Source: Chrysoporthe austroafricana (taxonomy: Eukaryota; Ascomycota; Sordariomycetes; Diaporthales; Cryphonectriaceae). Taken from it: a DNA stretch of 64,000 nucleotides. The first letter of the stretch is position 1. Each line of letters begins with the position of its first letter. The DNA lies in assembly GCA_001051155.2 (NCBI GenBank), contig JYIP02000009.1, positions 1,302,001-1,366,000 of the forward strand. The letters run 5' to 3'. The position numbers and the translations under genes were made by a program. Below the pieces are notes generated by a model. The model worked only from the letters and a program-made list of their open reading frames with translations, was not told the DNA's origin and made no database searches. Positions 55,726 through 64,000 of the stretch are shown piece after piece.

Positions 55726-57857
55726 GTTGGTTCCCGCGCCGCGGTCGAATGGCGGTCCGTCCGTAAGTGCTAGTTAGCAGATAAACCGCAGCTGACCAAT
55801 TTGATTGCGTGGTCCACACACCCTCCAAGCCCCTCCTTCTCATCTGTCATATTTCTTCATCTTGTCAATGTCAAGTAGGAGAGACTACTGAATCCGCCTC
55901 CCCCCCTCGCTCTCTCAACTTGCCACAACGGTGCCCCAGCTGCGACGTGTCGAAAACCGTCTGAAGGGAGACATGCAAGCTAAGGGGCATTGAAAACCTT
56001 TCTTCAGCAGAGGTTTCGGATCAAATGGTGCAAGCAACTGCAGTATTGATGAGCGTGATGAGGGGCCGATCGCTGAGGTCTCTTTGACGAGTAACTAGCT
56101 TATCTGATATGAACAAATGAATGACTATTTGACCGTGAAATACGTTAAGGCCTTCATCGCGAGTTACATTTCTCGGAACGAATTTTCAACGTATCCGTAC
56201 TCGTAGTAAAAGCTGAGATATTTCCGCCTCCCCCCCTTCCTACGACAGAGCTAAAGCAAGAGCGCTCACCAGGAGCTCAACCCTAGCCTACATGTTGCAA
56301 TCAGTTCTTCAGATGCATTTCTATTGTAATCGGATGTCATACATATGGGTGGATTGATACCGGCAATAATGATTACTAAAGCGTTTCTCCGGGGTTTCAG
56401 GCCTAAACAAAACCTCCCCGCTATATACCTATAAGCCACCCTTGGCATGGTTGGCACTTGGCTGGAAGACAATAAAAGCCCCTGATACCATAGTATTACG
56501 ATCGTCCGGATTTCAAGAAATCAGAATGCAGCCAGTGGCATAGAACAATTCTGAGTATCGATTGAGTGAGTCTTGTTATGCCCGTTGTCTGTATAATCTT
56601 GGTGAATCAGATTAGCGTAGCAGGTTACAACAACAGCTTATATAAACCCCCTTACATATTATACCCCCATAATATAGTATTTTAATTGGATGGTCCAGCG
56701 AAGGAGGCACGAGATTGGGGACCGACAGTCGAATGACCCACGGAGCCTACCATAGTATTGGAGCGATGCTCGGAGCCTTTACTATTTCGATATAGGTGAC
56801 ATCGCGCAAACCTTATTCTGAACCACGATATCTCTGGCGCGGGATCGCCAGTCCCAACGCTCGGATACAAACCTGGCACGTGCCCTGGCACTCAGGACCC
56901 CTTAACCCCAGCTGCGGATCGTCCTTACTTGTCCGCGGCTGCTGCGGAATGGTACTCAGTGGGACCTGCGCTCGTAGTGCTTACAGTGGTTCCCTGAGCC
57001 AGTCTCGATGCGCGCGACTTTGATGACGGGTAAGGGGTCTCGGCCCCTCTGCGCAGTCTCGAGAGAGAGGACGCCTGCAAGCCTCATGCAGGGGACACAG
57101 GGGGCATGACGCAGGTCATGGAGCGGAAAGAAACTAAGCCTCTTAAATTTCGGCTCGCTTCCCCCTCTCTGGCACGAGCGTACCGAGAAATCTCCTGTCC
57201 AGCTCATATTGATTCCAGGTTTGACCGAGACCGGTGTATCTGCCCACACCTGGAGAGGTACTCTTCACCCGCCCGGCGGGACCACAGTGCCGGCGCTGGA
57301 ATTTTCTGGGCGCTTGCTAATCAGGGCCGCAGAGGCAATCCGCCATAGCGGATTGCAGTACGGACGTATACTAGATTAAGAAGAGATCCGCATGGCACGG
57401 ACTATATAGATGGTGTGGCAGCTGATTTTAAGGCCATGCGGGATGAACTAGCAACGGCGACACTTTGCCCATTTGTTGTTGATGGCCGGGTCCGCTAGTC
57501 AGTGGTTCTCCGCCTGACAGAGCAAGGTCAAGGTTTGTCACATCCATGGCATTGACCATGCCCCATCAATGGCTTGCGTTTGCGTACTCCATTATCGGCC
57601 CGCAAGAGAAGGCCGAGCCCTCTGATAAAAACCGCGAACAGACCTACGGCCTCGGGCCATTATCAGTCTGTGTCTGTCGTTGTCACGTCCGTCCGCTCCT
57701 GCGCGAGACCACGATCCGAATAAAGTTCACATCCCTCCACCTGGTTTGGTTCCTTCAGGACGGTAATGGCATGAGGAGATCCACCTGCTCTTCCAGTCGT
57801 CATAATCTCCTTGGGCTTTCATGTCCTCATACGACTGGCGCCTGAGACACGAGCCGC
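55726..57857. other. Intergenic region, no gene seen
   Basis: About 2.1 kb with no supported gene. The part at 56100-56700 is AT-rich. The stretch at 57420-57857 should hold the promoter of the receptor-like gene. Confidence 0.5.
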
Positions 57858-59663
57858 ATGTCTTCTCCACATGTGAACCACGCCCTTGATGGGCAGTCGA
57901 CGTCGGAGTTGATGATGGGATTGTCGGGTGCGCTGGGATTCGTGTGTATGGTCGTCGTCGCCGCTCGGATATACACGAGGGCCTTCCTGCTCCGGAATGC
58001 CGGCCTCGACGACATCATGATCGTTGTCACCCAGGTATGGACGCATGTCATCTGCGCGCTCGAACGCGCCTCGTAACCGCCACACGCGCAAGCGCCAGCA
58101 GCTGACGCAGACGCAGGTTCTTGCGACCGGGTTGAACATATCAACTATATTAGGTGCGTTCAATCACAAGGTTGTTAGCGCTCTTCAACGATGGTACTGA
58201 CGCGATACCTACCAGAGGGACATTTCGGAGTCGGCAGACACTCATGGCTCGCCAGTCCGGAGGATGCGATCCGACAGCTACAGTGCCTCTTCTCGGCCAT
58301 ACAACTGTATATCTGGGCACTCGTCTGCGTCAAAGTCAGCCTCCTCCTCCAATACCGGCGCATCTTCCTGGTCAACTGGCTGCATCGCGTGGCGATCCTC
58401 ATCATGGTCTTTGTGGTTGTCTGGAACGTTGCGCAGTCTATCCTGGTCGCGTTCGCCTGCGACCCCATGAGCATTCTGAGACCTTCCATGGAGGACAAGT
58501 GCCTCGACAGCCTCACGATCTGGTACATTGGAGCCGGAATCAACATAACAACAGACTTTGTCGTCTTTCTCCTTCCGATACCGCTCATCAACTCGTTGCA
58601 GCTGCCTAAGAGGCAGAGAATATTGCTATCCTTGGTGTTTGGATTGGGCTTGTTGTGAGTTAAGCCCTTGTTACGACCCCGACACCCGCTCCCCTAACTT
58701 TTCAATCCTCCACGGCCCCTTATCTCCTCCTTCTTTTCTATCTCGCCTTTATTCGGTCGAGTGAGCAAAGTCGGATCCCCCCCCCCCAAAAAAAGGCCCG
58801 GTGGTAGCCAGATGGTTTACAGAGAGGCGATATCGTGGCTGTCCTGCGTCACTGGGTTGCAGCACGCTCTGACAGGCCTTCTACCTCCGAGCATCCGAGA
58901 TCCGAAACTTTTTGCCAAGCTCACCTAGAATCCACAATGATTTACCACGATCGGGATTATTTACATATACCGACGACGATTGATTTGAAGCTAACAAACT
59001 CTATTCTGCAGCACGTGTGTGATCTCGATCGTGCGCGTCACAACCCTCTACCTCGTCGTCATCAAGAATGACCCTTCCTGGTATGGCACGCAGGGCGCAA
59101 CCTGGTCCATGGTCGAGGTCAACTGCGCCATCCTCTGCTCGTGCCTGCCGACGATACGATACCTCCTCGCGCTGATGTTCCCGTGCCTCGGCCTGCGAGG
59201 CGAGGCCTCCAGGTACGGCGGCGAGGCCTTATCGAGCTCTAAGCGGCGCAGCGGCCGCCACACCAGCGCGTTCGCGCTGCACTCGCTCAGGGACAAGAAG
59301 TCCGACTCGCGGAGCCTCCGGCCCTCGAACGGCACTTCAAAGACGCACTCGATGGGTGGCCCGCCGGACGGGAGCCAGTGGCCCGTCGACGACCTGGAGA
59401 CGAGATGGGGGATCGACGTCGAGAAGAACGGGCTATACTATCACAGCAATCACATCTCGGCGTGGGTCAGTGCGAACCCGGAGGCGGGATCAAGTTCGCC
59501 GACCACCAGAAACCAGAGGCAGAGCGACGATGGGGGAAGTGAGCGGAACCTAGTCGAGCACAAGATGTCAGACCGGGACATGAGCCAACATATCCTGGTT
59601 ACGAAGTCTACGGTCGTGCAAGAGGGAAGGGTAGACGATCCGCTCACAGCGCTTAAATGTTAA
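57858..59663 (+). CDS. Rhodopsin-domain (PTH11-like) seven-helix membrane protein
   Basis: Four exons, 57858..58034, 58117..58153, 58216..58654 and 59012..59663, encode 434 residues. Junctions read through cleanly as IVVTQ-VLATGLNISTIL-EGHFGVGRHSW and FGLGLF-TCVISIVRV. Seven hydrophobic segments precede a polar tail of about 165 residues. Family marks are the RIYTRAFLLRNAGLDDIMI motif, VCVKVSLLLQYRRIF, CDSLTIW-like sequence (KCLDSLTIWYIGAGINITTDFVVF), LPIPLINSLQLPKRQR and WSMVEVNCAILCSCLPTIR. These fungal receptors-like proteins lack the CFEM domain here. PTH11 itself senses surfaces in Magnaporthe; most relatives are uncharacterised. The third intron is 357 nt, much longer than any other in the window. 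The second exon is only 37 nt. Confidence 0.9.
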
Positions 59664-60828
59664 GGTTGGGGGCCAAGCTGGGTTGGGCCTCTTGTAATTA
59701 TTCTGGCACCGCTATTAGCAACTCCCTCTGAGCAATAGCATGCAGTTCCGAGAAGAGAAATGACCCAGCCAATAATCAGCTACGCAGTCAACCGTGGTGG
59801 CAAGCGGCGGCTTGTTTAATCGCGACCATTTCCGCGGTAACTTCAGTCCTCAATATCTTTAGGTTCGGATCTTAGCTCAAGGAATCCGTGACTTTATGCG
59901 AATATCACACCACTTTGCGAGCCGGCCGTTAATCCGTGGCCCGGCTAAGCGTTATCAGAGCGGCGAGGCCGGTCAACCGGGTGTAAAATCGCGTTGCATC
60001 GCCTGGCAAAGACTTTGTCTTGCTGCTACCCAATTTCTATGTGCACAGACGAGGAGAATCTGTCATATTCTCGACCCTCTGGGGGAGACTCAAGGATAGG
60101 AGGAAAGGGGATCGTAGCGTCGCATTCCGGCGCTGCTGGGCGGCCGCCCCCCACACCGGGGAGGATAGGTTGCGGCTTGGCACTTCCTAGGTTGGTTGGC
60201 CTCTGTGGCCTATGCGCTGCATAGACGGCCAAGCGAATGTGGCTATACTCAGGTCAACAAACTTGATTGACTGGAGCGCATTAGAGAAGAAAGCTCGTGC
60301 ACGAGTGTGCACGGGAGGCCAGCCAAGATTATAGGTACACGAACGAGAGCCGATGAGTCATTAATAATTCCCTTTTTCGACCGTCCAGCGCCTTGGATGC
60401 ATTCCGCGGGCCGCGGCTCTGGGCAGGCACCTGCGCTCAACCGCTCCGGCCATGTTCTTCTAATTGCCACATGATTAACATTTGACCAACTGGGCGCACG
60501 TATGTACACACGGGTGCGCCAATGGGTCCTACAGAACATCTAATTCACAAGGTATCGGAGGACCCTCTCCATCCAGGCAGGGTTTGTCTAAGGCTGGAGA
60601 AATGGAAGAAAAAAAAAGAATAAAAAAAAAGGTTGCAAGGCGTGGCTAGCAAAGCTAACTGTGCGTAAGCTCCCCATGAGACATTGGTCCTGATCCTTCA
60701 CAATTGCAGTATCCAGGGACACTTGTGAGATTCGTTCGATGCTGTGTATATATCGGACTCTATATAACTATGTACATTGGAATTGGCCGATATGCCCCTT
60801 GTAGTCTTCACCATCGCTAATGCAGCGC
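59664..60828. other. Intergenic region, no gene seen
   Basis: About 1.2 kb between convergent genes. An A-rich stretch lies at 60605-60632. Nothing else is recognisable. Confidence 0.55.
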
Positions 60829-61697
60829 TTAGTAGACTGTGGGATAATCGCTGACAATGTAGTCGACCAGGCTAGTGGTCCCGTTCATTTTGGTGGCAAT
60901 CGCCTGCGCGAAAGCCGCGGCAACCTTGTTCGCAGCAGTAGGGGAGGTGTGAGTGTGGTCGCTCGGGTAGTAGCTGTTGACCGTGGCGTTGCCCAGCTCC
61001 TCGTACATCAGGGCCACAGCGTTGAAGTGGTCAACGAAGGTGCAGTTGGCACCGACAGCTTCGGCTGCGATCTTCTGATAGTCGACGAACCGCGGCGGCG
61101 AGTAGATGAAACTGCCCGTCTCCCCTGGCAAGGAGTCAGCGACGCCTCTCTCGATCCCGAGTCTGGTTGAAGGCGAGAACACTTACATGGGTTGTTAGGG
61201 GTCTGGGACGACAGGACAACTGTTGCGCCCTTGGATATCATCAACTTTGCGGCCTGGCTCACGTAGTATACAAAGGTGTATACGGTTGAGCCATCGGCAG
61301 ACGACGTGCAAGTCTCCTCGCCCGTTCCCGGGCAGTCGGAGCGGCCGTTGTCGTCGACCTCAGGGCTCCCGCCATCATTGTGCCCGAACTCGATGACAAC
61401 AATATCGCCTTCGACCACGAGATCGGCGACATTTTGGAAGCGGCCCTCATCCCAGTATGAGCGCGCAGATCGGCCCGCAATAGCCTCGTTGACGACGGTG
61501 GCCGTGGTGTAGTTGCCCAGATACTGGCCCCACCCGTCCGTCAACCCGTTGTCAGCACCACCCTTGGCCATGGTAGAGTCACCGCAGGTGTAGATCGTGG
61601 GGGTCGACCGGCGAGTGTTCGCAACGGGCCTCGCAACGGGCTTCGCGGTCGCAGTGATGGCGCTCAGGCCGACCAAAGCATAGGCGGAGAACTTCAT
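60829..61697 (-). CDS. Rhamnogalacturonan acetylesterase (CE12, SGNH hydrolase)
   Basis: Two exons, 61187..61697 and 60829..61124, with a 62-nt intron (GTAAGT...TGCCAG), encode 268 residues. A signal peptide ([18 protein letters not shown]) starts at the ATG at 61697; eight more in-frame codons upstream are less likely. SGNH blocks are intact: block [15 protein letters not shown] with the nucleophile Ser, block [20 protein letters not shown] with Gly, block [12 protein letters not shown] with Asn, and block [16 protein letters not shown] with the catalytic Asp and His. The intron junction makes [16 protein letters not shown]. It removes acetyl groups from rhamnogalacturonan I of pectin, opening the backbone for lyases and hydrolases. 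The secreted GH95 and AA16-like enzymes in the window also act on plant walls, but the genes are far apart. Confidence 0.94.
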
Positions 61698-62717
61698 CTT
61701 GGCAGGAGGAATGATGAGCAAGGAAGCAAGGCGTGGGTATGAAAGTTGGAAAAGAGTGTGGGCCGGCCCAAACAGTAAAGCGCAAGAAGCTGCTAATAAA
61801 GAGAATGAACGGCTGGCGTTGAGAATGAAGGTATACGATGTGAAGACAGAGACCTCACGATGAAGAAGCCATCGAAAGGCCCATCAGGCACGTTCTCATG
61901 AATGTTTCTTAAAAGAGCCATGTTGCATGGCTCGGAAGGTATTCTAGCTCACGATTGATTAAGGGGGCGGGTCGCGGAGGCAGGCCGCCCGCTTCTACAA
62001 CACCTACACGAACCCCAAGGCCGGATACGAGCCGCATCAGCGCACTTTGAGCCTGGGCCACAAAAGGATTCAAAATATTCACGGAATCTATGAGCGCAGG
62101 AAGACTAAGCCTCGAGTGCTTTCGAGTTCGCAAATGCGAGAAAACAAGCGCAATTGCGAAGTGTCTGGCAGTGTCTGATCATAGGCAGTTGATAGTTCCA
62201 TGATTTGGTTTACTGACGTTTGCATGATTTCTGAGGCTGATGCATCCCTGCAAGCAACATGTACACAAAACACCATGCAGGCAGGGGGCTTTCCACGACG
62301 GATCGCTTGAAACAGGAGTGGACCTCGACTAGGCTTCAGACGGAAACATCTCCATATTTAGAAGCTGTTTAACGCCATTGAACTTGCTTTCTCGTACGCA
62401 ATGCGCTCTCCCGTTGTCAAAATAGAAAAGTGACCGCTGCCATGAATTTGTTCAGTTGATTCGTGGAGTATAAATGGGCTGTTGCAGTGACTAGTCGGGG
62501 TCTTGTTGATGCCGACTCTAGCGCTGTCGTCGAAGATGGATCATGGCCTGGAGCGCACCATCTAGACTTGGCAGCGTTTCAGAAACATAGGCAAGCAGCT
62601 GTTCCTCTTACGTTTCCAAGGAATTTCTGTTGGGACGCCCCCAAAAGTCTGGTTCTTGGACTTAGTCACTTACGTAACGGATGCTGATTTTGCCTCGAAA
62701 GAAATGTGTGCATGTGT

Positions 62718-62758
<41 letters not shown>

Positions 62759-64000
62759 AGGAGAACCTGCCCTACGACGGCTGCTCGCCATATCCTCATC
62801 TTCTGCACAGCTGTTGCTACTACTATTTAATTGCATGCTGTGTTCATGGCGGCCGGCGTCTTTTAATGATTCTTTGACAAGCTCCACGGCTGATAGTCAA
62901 AACCCTTAACATCATCGATGTGGTGTGTCCTTCTCTCAACTCTATCTGCAGATGTTGACCTGCAAATACGCGAGCAAATAGTATGAGCCTAGTTTACTCT
63001 TTTGAAAAGAGCAGTAAGAAAGGGCAATACTCTTCATCCTCGTCCTGATCACGGCGTACAATATCATCTGAAGGTCCTCCGAGCAGAATGTCGGATCTTG
63101 AGCGGAAGATCCGCTACAAAAGACATAATAAGACGACAACGTGGGGATGCGAGAAGTCGAATTGAAGCTTCAACGACTAGAGCTCTGGAGCGGGATTGCA
63201 CCGCGCTGTTAGACATGGTCCTAGCATGTTGCTGGGCAATTCGGTTGTCTTGACCACCAAGAGGCTGTGAATGCGAGTCATGTCCCATGGTATGAATTGC
63301 TGGGAACACAACAACTCGACTCACAGATTCATTGGTATCGTAATCTAGGCAAGGAAGCGTGGCAGTATCGTAACGATCAATGTGTCCAAGTACGGAAGGA
63401 TCGCTTCTAGCATAAGGGACACAGCGTTCCGTTTGGTGCTCCTCGAAGAGCTGCTGATGGTTTTGATGCCCTTGCCACCTTTGCCTGGAAAGGCTTGTCA
63501 TTGTAGAGTCTGAGTTAAGGTTTCGAAGTAACATTGCCGTCCTTAAAGCTTTGCTGATGAGGAGACTCCCTTTTCTAGACGCATTACATTATCAGCTTTC
63601 ATCATTGTCAACCCTTGTGACATTGATCCTGGCATTATCATAAACGTACCATCATGAACGCTGTTGTGTACCGCAACCTTAACACCTCCGATCTCTTACT
63701 TGCCGACTTTCTCACATGGGTAAATTACTAAAATAGTATCAAACATAGATTAGCAAGGCCGCCGTCAAGCACAGCCTCAAATACCGATCCTTTTGCCCCC
63801 CCACCTGGAGGCACTCTCTCTTTGTATGTGTAAGTGAATGAGAGGGTGAGTGGGGAAGCGTGGGGGAGGGAGAGAGATGGAGAAAAGAGTCGGTGTTCGA
63901 AAAGCCAATTTAATATCTATTCAACGACAGGTGATGGAAACTCCATACTTTAGATCGTCGTAGCCTTGGCAGTAAGGGTACGAAGTATATATTTAAAGAA
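61698..64000. other. Terminal region, no gene seen
   Basis: About 2.3 kb without a supportable gene. It holds a (GT)n microsatellite at about 62720-62755. A 156-codon minus-strand frame at 63064..63534 has no domain-like sequence. Confidence 0.5.
62720..62755 (+). repeat. (GT)n microsatellite
   Basis: About 18 uninterrupted GT units, preceded by GTGTGCATGTGTAC. It is the longest dinucleotide repeat in the window. Confidence 0.9.

Noticed and set aside
63064..63534. Minus-strand frame of 156 codons near the window end
   Set aside because: No domain, no splice partners and no codon-use signal.
1..64000. CRISPR arrays, prokaryotic operons or riboswitches
   Set aside because: The window is fungal; no regularly spaced short repeats with unique spacers were seen.

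Overview
The window looks like nuclear DNA from a filamentous ascomycete (Pezizomycotina, probably a Sordariomycete). The evidence is short GT-AG introns of about 50-90 nt with CTAAC/CTGAC-like branch sites, fungus-restricted families (HET domain, 2EXR domain, DUF2434-type and PTH11-like membrane proteins, fungal lipoxygenase, an AA16-like copper monooxygenase), and monocistronic genes on both strands separated by 0.3-2.6 kb spacers. All functional calls come from reading translated sequence; no database search was possible. Exon borders were set by hand from reading frame, splice consensus and family conservation.

Layout. 0.4-3.5 kb: an AMMECR1-domain protein (+) and a Ras-type GTPase (-), tail to tail. 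5.6-10.3 kb: a HET-domain protein and a free-standing MIF4G-like protein. 11.7-18.1 kb: a housekeeping block with a group II (glutamate-type) decarboxylase converging on the mismatch-repair gene MSH2, which shares a short divergent promoter with the tRNA methyltransferase TRM10. 19.8-28.1 kb: a secreted lipoxygenase, an A1 aspartic protease whose reading frame is disrupted, and a RING-finger protein with an internal tandem repeat, all on the minus strand. 30.2-35.5 kb: a 2EXR/acidic-tail protein, then a poly(T)/poly(A) foldback containing the only N in the window, then a head-to-head pair of MYND-finger paralogues, one of which has a damaged splice donor.

37.0-50.4 kb: a DUF1772/anthrone-oxygenase-like membrane protein, a small four-helix membrane protein, a GH95 alpha-L-fucosidase, the Golgi tether subunit COG5, a DUF2434-like membrane protein, and a long protein of unknown function with one short intron. 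52.5-61.7 kb: an AA16-like lytic polysaccharide monooxygenase, a small Cys-rich gene interrupted by an in-frame TAG, a rhodopsin-domain (PTH11-like) receptor, and a CE12 rhamnogalacturonan acetylesterase. The last 2.3 kb show no gene.

How the genes relate. There is no recognisable biosynthetic cluster. Housekeeping genes (MSH2, TRM10, COG5, Ras) are interspersed with secreted plant-polymer enzymes (GH95, CE12, AA16-like) and with accessory fungal genes (HET, RING, 2EXR, MYND). The lesions (protease frameshifts, MYND splice-donor loss, nonsense codon in the Cys-rich gene) and the palindrome all lie in the accessory stretches, which suggests gene decay there, although draft-sequence errors cannot be excluded.
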